Below are positions 12,401-23,666 of a stretch of DNA of 64,000 bases, one piece after another (positions within the stretch are counted from its first letter, which is position 1; the number at the start of each line of letters is the position of its first letter). The notes under the pieces are model-generated. The model was given only the letters and a program-made list of their open reading frames with translations. It made no database searches and was not told the origin of the DNA. Location: the NCBI GenBank assembly GCA_013368445.1, contig JAACJO010000005.1, positions 1,116,001 through 1,180,000 of the forward strand, written 5' to 3'. The translations under genes were made by a program, and so were the position numbers. The DNA is from Leucocoprinus leucothites. Taxonomy: Eukaryota > Basidiomycota > Agaricomycetes > Agaricales > Agaricaceae.

Positions 12401-15400
12401 TCACGTTCTACTTCCGATGACACACTTTATGTACAAAATGTAATACTTCATTGCCTCCCTGATGTTTCCCTGCCGAAACTCAAGGTGGCTTGGAACGTAG
12501 TGATGGTAAAACATTCGATTCTAAGGTGCCCGCGAACGTTTATTTATCTCCTAAATGACTGACAAAGACGCCTCTGCTAGGACTGTTTTCCATTTTGGGA
12601 AAGTTCTTTCTCAGGTGGTCCTCAAACCAGAGTTCTGTTCCCTGTCCTGGCAGGAAAAAGAAGCGAACGAAGCCTCTACGGAGGGATTCCTCCAGTGGTT
12701 CCATACTAACGAGGCAACTTCGATAGCCCAATTGTTAAATCGCAACTCTCACTCTCGGCCGCCCTTCGATTGCACAGTATACCACACTCCCTTCGGTCGC
12801 GTGCTTGTTTTTTCAATCCACCATGCCATATATGACGGTACATCCCTTCCTCTCATCCTAGAAGCCGTTGAGAGAGCCTATGATGGACTATCTCCCCGTT
12901 CCACCCCGGAAACAACAGATATTATTGGCCATATCACTTCTTTGGATCAAGACAAGGCACAGTCGTTCTGGACCAGTCATTTCGATGGGTTCGATTGGCC
13001 GGAACTGGTGGACGCCAGACATGTATCACCTCCCAAGAGTGCCTCCTGTAAAGTGCCGCTACGAACGAAGCTCTCGAGCCTGAAGTCTCTCATTGCTCAG
13101 CAGCGGGTTACTCTGCAATCACTATTTACTGCAGCGTTTGCTATCCTTCTCTCTTCGACCTTGTTTGAAAAACCTGACATAGTATTCGGGGTGAGCTTAT
13201 TCACACCCGGGGATTCTACCGAACACTTACCTTTCATTTTAGGTGATACGCTCCGGAAGGCTATTGCCACTTGATCATGTGAACACTAGCCTGTGCCCCT
13301 TGATAACGGTGGTGCCTCTGAGAGTGTGCGTCGATGCACCGAACCTACTTCAAATCGTCCAAAATCACATTTCCGAGACTGTTGAGTACGAACATATACC
13401 ACTGGGCAAGGTTCAAAGATGGGCTCGACCGGGAGAGCCCTTGTTTGAAACAATATTTTCTGTCTCGGTAAAAGAAGACCAGCCGAGTCATATTTGGAAT
13501 GTTATCGAGAGCGATCCTCCTAAAGCCGATGTCAGTACTCTTTCCTTTCCTCTAACATGATTGTTCCTCTTATTTATTTCGTATAGTACTTGCTCTCAAC
13601 AGAGATCGTGATATCTCCAAGCCAAGACACAGTTCTTCTTCAAGCCGCTTGGCTTACCGACATCATTGACACTGCCACCATAATGAGTGTGTTCGAGAAA
13701 TTTGAGTCAACAGTTCTCAGCATCGCTTCCGGTGACCCTCAAGCCCCCCTGGGCGGATCCATCCGCACAAGAATCCAAGACATGTCTATATCACCCGTGG
13801 CATCACGTACTAATGATGAGGACATGTCGTGTTTTCCCGAATCATCACTCGCCGAGAAACTGCGACCAGTTATTGCAGAGTTTCTTGGGGTGGGCCAAGC
13901 CATCCTCGGTAATTCGACCTCATTCATCTCTCTGGGCCTCGATTCCATCAAATCTGTTGGGTTGGCGAGGGAGCTTCAGCGGCAGGGTTATATTGTATCA
14001 CCAGTCGAAGTGATGAAGTTTTCAACACTTCGGCGTTTGACCACTGCTTTGACTTCTGCACGCTTGTCGACGGCCCCTCAAGATAATAAAGTCGACATAA
14101 TTTATAACAATATTCTTGGGCAGTTGCGGGGTTCCCTCGATTCTCAGGCCCTCGCGATGGGCGTGGACGATTCTGTTAGTATCTACCCAACAACTTCTCT
14201 TCAAGCTGGAATGCTATCTCAGGTCCGTAGACGCTTTTGTTCGGTTGCGCCTGTTTTGTTCATCCAGTATTAGACGATTGGGTCCGGGGGAAAGCTCTAT
14301 GTGCATGCCTTTCCTCTGATATTGGCCCCTAATATCGACTTGGATCGGCTTCGCTCCTCTTGGCATACTGCTGTAGAGCAAATCTCTATACTAAGGACGT
14401 CTTTCCACTTTCACGATGACCTGGGGATTTGGTTTCAGGTTGTCCATTCGCTTAATACTCTCGACTGGTCGGACGTCAAGTGTATCTCATCTACGGATAT
14501 GGAGGAAAGGCTGGAATCGTTCATCCAAGAATCAAAGCTCGAGGGGGAGCCAGACTTCCGCAAGCCCCCTCTCAGAGTTCGCCTCTTCCGATCCGCTTTC
14601 CCTGATGCGGGTCGTCACCGCCTAGTTTTTGTGCTACATCACGCTCTTTATGACGGGGTTTCCATCGGCAAATTTCTTGATTTGGTGGAAAGTATATATC
14701 AAGGGACTACGTTTGCAAAGCCGGTCCAGTTCTCCGAACTGATCCCTCAATTTGTCTTTCAAGAGAATAGTGGAACTGACTTTTGGGTGCAAAAGCTCAA
14801 GGGCTACAGCCATGTACCCTTACCGTGTTTCCAAGGTGTAACCTTGGCATGTACACCTTCCATCGCTTCGAGGAACGTTCCTCTGGACCCCGTCAAGCTT
14901 GATGCTGTTCTGGGCCATGCTAACGCGACCATTCAGTGTTTGGCACAAGCCGCGTGGGCAAAGCTCATGTTGTCTATCACGAACACCAGTGATGTAGTAT
15001 TTGGCCACATCGTCTCCGGGAGGAGTCTAGCTAATGCCAGCGATGCTTTCGGTCCTGTCGTGGTAAGCAATTCCAAAACAGCTACATTTCCTGTCTTTAA
15101 CGTTAACAATACTCAGAATACCATACCCTGTCGCGTTCAAATAAAGGGAATAAGAAATATCGACCTTCTACAAGCAATCCAGCGGGATAATGCGGACGCT
15201 CTAGTTTGGCAACAAGCATCCCTGCGATCAATACAACGCCAACTGAGACTTGATTCCTTGTGGGACAACATCTTCTCGTTCCAACCCTTGGAACAAAGCA
15301 CAGAACGCAACAAACTTTGGGAGTTCCATCGGATTGAAGGCGTAGAGATTTATACCCAGGTGCGACCATTTATCGAAATTAATGCGAAATCGTGCTAATT

Positions 15401-17416
15401 TGTCATGGCGCAAATATACAGTATGTGCTCAGTGCGGAATTCCACCAGACACAGAATGGATTCCACATCAAATGTGCGGCAAGACCGGAGTTTTCTCAGT
15501 CGAATTCGTTGAACAATTTGCTCGAGGAGTTGCAAGTAATCTTGGAGAACATGTTAGACGGACCAAACGAACTGGCATTCAGAAATGCACGGTTTAATGT
15601 CGGTGTTCCCAACACGGCGGACCAGCTTATCGTAACCGACTGTCCACTGGAATTCCAAGCATCTTCTGATGAATTGGAAGTTGACGAATTGTATGGCCTT
15701 TTGCGAAAATTGATATCCTCGCTTTCCAAAGTCCCCATCCCAGCTATCAAAAAGAAGACACCTCTGGCCTCCCTCGGGATTGACTCCATCACCGCCATTC
15801 AGATATCTAATAAAGCCAGGCAAGCCGGAATCTGGATTCCAACGACTCAGATAATAGGCTGTCGCGACTTCGCAGATCTTGTACACAAAGCACGGATTCA
15901 GCTTCCAAAATCATCAGCTTTAGCAGCGCCTCAGAGGCTACCGGGACTATCTCCAAGTGAGACCACAGGAATCGTTACACGCTTCGGTCCAAACTCTTCT
16001 TTGGAGCGGATTCTTCCTATGTCTCCAGGTCAGAAGTTCCTCGTTGCTGCATGGCAAGGGATGGAGGCCAGGAAATATCAACATGTCTTCATGTTCCTAC
16101 TTCCCCAGGATGTCGACAGAGCTCGGTTAAGTGTGGCCTGGACCCTTCTGCTACAGCGACATCCACTTCTACGATCTACCTTTGCGAGTGCACCGAACTC
16201 AGGTGAACCCCGTCTCGTCATATTCAAGAGTGAAGTCGCACCCAGCACTTGGTCGGAGGAGGTCATTGCAGATGAAACTTTCTATCAGTCTTTAGCGGTA
16301 AAAGCTCAAAATCTGGCTGAGAGCCCTATCCCCTCGAGGCTCCCACAAGCGCGAGCGATCCTCTGCTATTCGAGAAAAAGATCTTCGCTACTTTTCCATC
16401 TCCACCACTTCCAATATGACGCCTGGTCCCTTCCAATCCTTGGCAATGAATTAGCTGCGATTTACAAATCACAGTCTGTGATACCATCTAATGGCCTGAT
16501 TACTTATCTTACCTATACGACCCTGACACGGGAGCAGCGTGTTATCCAGGATCGGTACTGGGACAGTGTCATTCCTGCTCGTTTCCAGCCGAATCTCTTT
16601 CCCAGCCTTCTCGCTGCCCGCCATTCGGAAAATGGGCGAACTATACACATAGTCAAGAATGCCATAGAAGGGGTTTTGCTCTGCGAGAAACGCGCCGCTG
16701 AACTGCAAAGATCCTTTTATGCAATCTTGATGGCTTGCTGGGCCCAATTACAAAGCAAGTACACGGGCGTAGACGATATTTGTTTCGGGATTTGGCAAAA
16801 TGGGAGAACGGGTTCGGTGGAAAACATTGATCGTTTGGCTGTACCTTGTGTCAATGTCCTCCCGATGTTCGTGAAGGGTGCTCAAGAAGCGGTTCCTCTG
16901 GTAGCCGAGCGTATACAGACGACATTGAATCAACAGACCGGGATCATTGAGCAGACGGATTTCTCCAGATGTAATACGTTGCGGGGTATCGACGAGCCAT
17001 TGACGAACGTTTTCCTCAACGTGTTCAGGTCGACGCCCCGTGGGCAGCCAGGTGGATTGCTGGAGCCAGTAAATGTAGGTGTAACGATCACTGATAATGA
17101 CTTGATTAACGATGTTATTACCCCTGCTATATAGTTACCATTTGGTTTCCCAGATATCACGACCCGAGATTCCCTTCCAACACTGGATCACTTACCCATC
17201 ACAAACTTGATCAAGGTGTGTAGGCGGTTCCGCGCAAAACGAACGCTATTAACTATTTATCAGGACGATCTGTCCATTGACATTATTGTCATGCCAGAGT
17301 GTGATGCCATCTGCGTGGCACTCGATGCATCAACTGACGTCCTGAGCGACTCGCAAGCAGCCGGTATAGTCGAGGAATACTCAAAATTAGTGAAACAGAC
17401 TCTAGGCGTGGCATGA
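9443..17416 (+). CDS. Hydroxamate siderophore NRPS, A-T-C-T-C-T-C (basidioferrin-type)
   Basis: A nonribosomal peptide synthetase of about 2,440 residues encoded by about 13 exons. Domains in order: a N-terminal region resembling the C-terminal half of a condensation domain (to about 10.1 kb); one adenylation domain (10.2-12.0 kb) with YTSGTTGNPKG, NFYGPSEAT, YRTGDLVR and NGKVDEK; T1 with FGLDS; C1 with HHAIYDG; T2 with LGLDS; C2 with HHALYDG; T3 with LGIDS; C3 with HHFQYDA. There is no thioesterase. This matches the seven-domain basidiomycete enzyme (Ceriporiopsis CsNPS2) that makes the linear trimer basidioferrin from N5-acetyl-N5-hydroxyornithine, so the single A domain would load all three T domains. 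By eye the pocket residues read D-V-A-G-I-S-F-I-G. The substrate is inferred from architecture and from the divergent ornithine hydroxylase. The stop is TGA at 17414-17416. Confidence 0.9.
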
Positions 17417-17450
17417 GCGTTCATAGCTAGAACCATAACATGAATGAAAT

Positions 17451-18044
17451 TTATTTGCTTGGATGTCCAGTTCGGGCAACTTCTAGGCATTCCTTCTCAT
17501 AATGAGTCAGCCAGAGGACCTCTACGCCAGCGTCCTTCAACTTCTGAGCACCCTCGCACTTGACGAAATCATCCGGTTCACCGACGCCAATATAGCATCG
17601 GGGTATTCCAGCTGCAATAATAGCACTCGAGCAGGGCGCTAATCCCGAAGTCCTGATCGAGCAAGGCTCTAGAGTGGTGTAAATTTCTGAATTGGCGAGA
17701 AGGGTGTCGATCAATAGCTCATCTGGGGGAATATCGGGAAAAAGGGCCTGCAGCTGCGTTCCTGAGAGTTGTGCTGCCTTAGTGAGAGCATTTGCCTCAG
17801 CATGCGTATTTCCAGGTAGTTCTCTGGAAAACCCAGTAGAGAGCACAACGGGTTCGGATGTATCGGGTAATTTGGTCGTGATAACGCACCCAACGCAGAA
17901 TGCAGTTGGAGTGGGTTTGCACTTACGCGCCTCGTCTAGAGCTAGACGAAGGAAACGCAAGTGCTCTATGATTTCAAACAATTTAAGTGATTGTTCGAAA
18001 GAGGTAGCAATGACGAACAGACCCTGTAGTGGCGACTCCGCCAT
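17451..18044 (-). CDS. RIB2: RibD/RIB2-type pyrimidine deaminase (riboflavin pathway)
   Basis: A single-exon protein of 197 residues with the zinc cytidine-deaminase fold. The zinc and catalytic motif reads NTHAEANALTKA, and the second zinc motif reads EPCSIRTSGLAPCSSAI (PCx8PC). The following GVGEPDDFVKCEGAQKLKDAG is typical of RibD-like deaminases that act on the diaminopyrimidine ribitol phosphate in riboflavin synthesis. Yeast Rib2 fuses this domain to a pseudouridine synthase; here only the deaminase is present. The start at 18044 fits the compact family length. It lies tail-to-tail with the siderophore NRPS with 34 bp between stops, so 3' UTRs probably overlap. Deaminase identity is firm; exact substrate is family-based inference. 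Confidence 0.85.
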   Translation of the reverse strand: MAESPLQGLFVIATSFEQSLKLFEIIEHLRFLRLALDEARKCKPTPTAFCVGCVITTKLPDTSEPVVLSTGFSRELPGNTHAEANALTKAAQLSGTQLQALFPDIPPDELLIDTLLANSEIYTTLEPCSIRTSGLAPCSSAIIAAGIPRCYIGVGEPDDFVKCEGAQKLKDAGVEVLWLTHYEKECLEVARTGHPSK

Positions 18045-18212
18045 ATTTATTATTTGAGTCAGTGATGAGATGCTCTGTGGAACTGAGTGGGCATCGCATT
18101 GACTACTTTTGGTAATTATGCTTACGTATGCAAAATGGTCACAAACTTCGGGGTCCTAGGGTGCGTCTTGAGGTGTTTGACCTCTATCCTCACCCCTTGC
18201 TTTTTTTCTACC

Positions 18213-21200
18213 ATGTCATCGCCTCAGCCAGGGGACTTTCATGAGAATCACCTAGCAGACAATGACGATCCTATGCAAGGCTCGGGTCAGGAGGAAGAAG
18301 GTGAAGGTGAAGAGATCGTGCCAAACGTGACAGACGACAGTTCAGAGGAAGGAGAAGACGACGAAGAGGAGGCTCGTAGAATCAGAGAGGGCTTCATTGT
18401 CGACGAGGACGAGGACGAGGAAGATGATGAGGAAGAGGAACGCCGAAGACGGCGAAAGAAACGAAAGAAGCATCACCGCCGACGTGAGTTTCTATCCGCA
18501 TTTCGACCCTTCCTCACCTAATATTTAACAGGTGAAGAGGAAGAGGAAGAGCTAGAAGAAGATGACCTGGAGTTGTTGGCCGAAAACACTGGTGGGAGAT
18601 TCAGAAAGAACCGCCTTACGCGGTTAAGACGTGGGCGCGTTTCCGAATCGCCTCCGGCTGCCTCTCGCCGGCGAAATGTCGTTGAATCGTCAGACGAGGA
18701 TCTGGACAATGACGACACCCTTCCTCAAGTGCAGGACATCCAAAAGATATGGGATGATGAACGAGGAAGAGATGACGAGGAAGAGTATGGTGATATGGAC
18801 CTTGATGATTTCATTGAGTATGACGAAGAAGGAGGTGCTATGGATGAGGCGGCCCGAGCCGAACGTAGGCGAGAGCAACAGGAGTTACAGCGGCGGAAGC
18901 GCGCATTCGGCAGCCGGCCAGAGCTTGCTGGTATCGACGCTAAGTACGTTGGACTTTGAAGCTATCGTCGTAGTCTGACTCATTTTACTAGTGCCTGGGA
19001 CGAAATCCACGATGTCTTTGGAGATGGCCATGACTACGATTGGGCGTTAGCTGGAGATGACGACAATGACCAAGAAGAGGAACGATACAAGCAGGACACG
19101 AGATACCAAGATGTATGCAACCTCCTTCTGCTGTCTTTACTTTGGCTAAGGGGCCTCCTTACTTTTAGGTGTTTGAACCGTCAGAAATCCGTAAACGCAT
19201 GTTAACGGATGATGACGATCTCATTCGTGTACAGGACATCCCCGAACGTATGCAACTTGCCACTTCTTCCCTTTCACTCAATACCACCCTTTCAACCCAT
19301 TCCACCATGACTGAGGCCGATCTGGACGGTGCGGCTATGTGGGTCACTCAGAGAATATCTCCTCGCAAAAATCGAGAATTCTTCGGTGTCAATGGCCAGT
19401 TCCAGCATTTGAGAGGCGCTCTCGTCATGGCTGTTACATTTGCATTGCGTTATTTGTTTGTTGAGGAGTTTGAGGTGCCTCACATTTGGGCTCACAAACG
19501 AGATTACCTTTGCCACTTCGACATAACGGATATACGCACTCGCAAAGAACTCTTGTCTCTCAATGAATTATGGCGGATCTATGCGCTGGGTCAAAAGTAT
19601 CGGTCGCTCCTCGAACGGAAACGGGCTTTGGAGATGCTCTATGAGCGCTTGCAAATCCAGGACGAATATTACGAGAAGGAAGTTCTGCCCAAGGTCGACA
19701 GTGTTGAGCTTGTGGCTGACGCAACAGAGTGGCTTTTATTGAAATACAAGGAGAAGAAGAATGAAGCTGCGGAGGCTCGCGCACAGGATGATGAGGAGAT
19801 GGACATCAAGAAACCAAAAATGCCAAGTCGCATTTCGGCGTATGAAATCGCGAAAAAGAGTGTGGTCTCAAAATTGGCCGAGGTGAGCTCTTCTGTTTCT
19901 CTATCCTACATCTTGCTCATTCCAGCCAGGGGTTTGGGATGGAATCATATCAAATAGTGGCAAATTTCATTGCTTCGGATCGCGTGCATTTTGTGCAAGA
20001 TCAAGAGCTGAATCCCTCTTCGTATGCCGAGCGATTTGCAGATCCCGATCCAATGAAAGCTCAGGCGCCAGAGGAGCTACTTCGTCGTGCCCGATTGATA
20101 GTGTCAACGGAGTTGGGCAAAGATCCGTTGCTCAGAGATTATGTTCGCAGACTCTTCAGGGATGAGGCACAAGTCACTGTCGAGCCCACTGAACGGGGCA
20201 TTGTGAAGATTGATCAAAATCATCCCTACAACGTGCGTCACATTAGTCGCCTTCATTTTCCTTTCTACTCACGTTTAATTAGAGCTTCAAATACCTGCTT
20301 CGCAAGCCTATTCGTGAAATGTTGGAAACCGCTCAGTTTTTGCACATTCTAGCAGCGGAAGCGGAGCATCTCGTGACAGTCACGATTTTCCTTCCTCACG
20401 AGTCGAAATCGGAACTAGAGCAGAAGCTCAATAACGCTTTCAGCTCCGACAACTTCAGCGAGGCCGCGAGGGCATGGAATGTCGAACGAAGCTGCGTGAT
20501 TCAGGATGTTATTGAACAACATCTTGTTCCTGTGGGATCGAAGTGGGTGAGAGAGTATCTCCGGGAAGAAGTCGAAGATTTCCTTGCACAAAGTTGTGCT
20601 GCAAAATTAAGAAAAGTCCGTCCATTTTCCATGTCGGCTCCGTATGCATACTGACGCTCTAAACAGCGTATCAACGTCGGCCCTTACATCACGCCTGCTA
20701 TGAAGCCTGGCGATACCTCTTCCGTTCTTGCTATATCGTGGGGTAAAGGTGATCCTCAAAAGGATGCCATATCTATCGTCTTCCTCGACGAAGCTGGGCG
20801 AATGCGAGAGCATACCAAAATCGATAACCTCTACGACTCTGACAACCTCGATGAATTTGTTGATCTTCTCAAACGCCGAAAACCAGATGTTATCGTCATT
20901 GGAGGCTTCAGCATGGCAACTCTGAGGCTCAGTCAGCGGGTTAAAGAGGTCCTCCAAGGCAAGCCTTCTCAAGGTCAGGGTCAAGAAGGTGGCTGGCAGC
21001 AGACATTCGAGATACCTGTCATTTATATCCACGATGATGTGGCCCGCATTTATCAGCACAGTCATCGTGCGGCTGAGGAGTTCAGTGGCCTTTCATCAAA
21101 TGCGAAATATTGTGTTGGCCTTGCTCGCTACGTTCAGAGCCCTCTTAATGAGTTCGCAGCATTAGGTCGGGACATCACAGCAATCACTTTTGAGGAGGAT

Positions 21201-23480
21201 GATCAACACCTTGTGAGCTACATTTTCAAGTTGCCCTTTAGCTTTGCTGATGGAGGAGCCAAGGTTCCTGTCGAGAAGCTATTAGCTGTCTCCGAGCGTG
21301 CACTTGTTGATATCACCAACAAAGTTGGTGTTGATATCAACCGTGCAGTGACCGATAGCTACTATCAGCACTTGCTCCCGTTTGTCTGTGGCCTGGGCCC
21401 AAGGAAATCACAGGCTTTGATTAAGAAAATCGGTGCTCTTGTGCGTTGTACCTCGAGCTGCTCTACGTTATCTATTACTCATTTATATTCAAGGGTGGAA
21501 CATTGGTCAATCGTGATCAATTCATCAAAGCAAGCTTGCTTACAACAAAAATTTTCCTGAATGCTTCCGCGTTCTTGCGGATCGCTCGCGAAGACAACGA
21601 AATGCGTACTTTCAAGAATCGCCGCGATGACGATGATGCCCCCGATCCGCTTGATGATACCCGAATTCATCCCGAAGATTACGAGCTCGCCCGGAAAATG
21701 GCTACAGATGCTCTAGAGCTCGATGAGGAAGACATCCATGACGAGCATCCATCCCATGTTGTCACTCTCATCATGAATGACCCGGACAATGAGAAGAAAT
21801 TGATGGAGCTCAACCTGGATGAATTTGCGATTAGTCTCTACCAAGCGAACTATGATCAGAAACGGCATACCCTCAATGTTATCCGAGATGAACTACTCAA
21901 GCCGTTTGCGGAGCAACGTGAAGCATCTATCCTACCACAAGACATGGAAATCGTCACCATGCTTAGTGGAGAAACTGAGCGAACTCTGCGACACGGTCTG
22001 ATGGTTTCAGCTGTGGTATATCGTACCGCACGGAGTGTGGCATTTGTGCGCCTCGACTCAGGTATAGAGGGGGTAGTCCATTCCAAGACTCTTTCCCCCG
22101 ATGGGAATGCGCAGATCGAGAACTTTATGCGGAAGGGACAAACCATTTCCGGCATTATCATCCATCGTAACATGCAACTCGACCAGGACACATTCAATGT
22201 AGAACTCTCTTGTCAGCGACAACTCCTTGAAGAGCGCGATGACGAGATTCGCAAAGTCAGGCCTGACATCTACTATGACACCGTCCGAGAAGCCAAGGAT
22301 CGGGATATGCTGAATCGAAAGAAGAGGGCGGAATCTGATCAGAGTCGTCGAGTCATCAAGCACCCGAACTTCCATAATTTCAAAGCTACCCAAGCCGAAG
22401 CATTCTTAGAAAAACAGCAACGTGGGGATGTTGTCATACGGCCTTCGTCGAAGGGTACGAATCATCTTGCCGTGACCTGGAAAGTAGACGACAAGCTGTA
22501 CCAGCACATCGGTACGTTGGTTGATCCTTAGTATTCTGTCACCTTCCGACCAAGAGTGTTTTAGATGTCATCGATTCCAGTAATGACCCAACCGGCCAAA
22601 CGACTGGTCAGCTTATTGTGGACGCTTCGCACACTTATGCTGATCTTGATGAACTGATCGTCAACCACGTGCAAGCAATGGCTCGTCGCGTTGAGGAATT
22701 GATGGCCCACGAGAAGTTCAAGCAAGGGCCTGAAGATGAGCTACGTGAGTAACCTGTTGCTCCCAATTTCGTGCTTCTGATTTTTGGCAGACCTCTTTCT
22801 TAAAAATTCTCTGGCCGCTAACCCGGCAAAGAGTATGTATGGATTCACATTGAATCGCAAGAAGCCTGGTCATTTCAATCTTTGCTTCCTCGCTAACAAG
22901 AATTCAACTGTCCAAACCTGGGTCTGTACTCTCGCAAGTCCTGATGAGGTTTCGCGACTGACCTCCTTTTAGCCGATTCGTGTTGCCCCTGAAGCATATT
23001 ACCTGTTTGAAGCTCCTGCTACTGGAGTTCCGGAGCTATGTGACGCTTTCAAAGTCAGGTCAGCGAAATTTCAACGGTACGGTGTGAACACAAGCTGAGT
23101 TACTTTGCAGGCACCTACACGAGTCTCAAAATGCAGTCAACGCAGGAGGCAAGACTCCATTTCCGGGTGCGCGTACACCGGGTCGACCCGGTGGCGCCAC
23201 TCCTGGTCATGCGTCGATTCGACAAGTCGGTCGTACACCAAATCCCTATGGCGGCGGTGCGCAGACGCCTTATGGTGCTGGGCGGGCCGGTCCGCCTCCA
23301 CCAGGACCCCCTTATGGTGCTCCTCCTCCACAAACATACGGCTACCAGACACCTTCCCACCATCCCCCTGCAGGATATCTAACTCCAAGTGTTACTGCTG
23401 GCGTGCACCCTGATCGTTTGAACATGATACATAACGCAAGCAGGGGAACTAATCAAGGATGGGGAGGGGGTTGGAGCTGA
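18213..23480 (+). CDS. SPT6: Transcription elongation factor SPT6
   Basis: SPT6 is a nuclear histone chaperone that travels with RNA polymerase II. From ATG 18213 (MSSPQPGDF) the first 250 residues are strongly acidic, then basic, as in the family. Later parts show a YqgF/RNase H-like fold ([20 protein letters not shown]), a helix-hairpin-helix ([20 protein letters not shown]), an S1 RNA-binding domain (about 22.0-22.2 kb) and the tandem SH2 region ([21 protein letters not shown]) that binds the phosphorylated Pol II linker. The C-terminus is a Gly/Pro/Thr-rich tail with TPG-type repeats ([19 protein letters not shown]), ending GWGGGWS with TGA at 23478-23480. About ten short introns. It converges on SPT8, 186 bp away. 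Confidence 0.96.
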
Positions 23481-23572
23481 GGTTGTTTTTCGCATTTTCT
23501 ACCCTTTTTGTGTGTGTTTGGATATAGGACAAGTGCTGCGTGTATCATATATAGAATAAGGTCCTAATATGC

Positions 23573-23587
23573 ATTATTATTATTATT
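23573..23587 (+). repeat. (ATT)5 microsatellite
   Basis: A short perfect trinucleotide run in the 3' UTR space between SPT6 and SPT8. No function is evident. Confidence 0.8.
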
Positions 23588-23666
23588 ACTTTCTTGTAAC
23601 AAATCTTGGGTGATCTCTTCAAGAATCAAATAGTCAAAGCGGTCGATTGCTACTACACGGGACAAT

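Noticed and set aside
18360..18460. Repeat-like GACGAGGACGAG tracts.
   Set aside because: They encode the acidic N-terminus of SPT6 and are ordinary for the family, not an independent repeat element.
23105..23413. Several overlapping open frames on both strands at the SPT6 3' end.
   Set aside because: They are shadows of the GC-rich Gly/Pro/Thr SPT6 tail.
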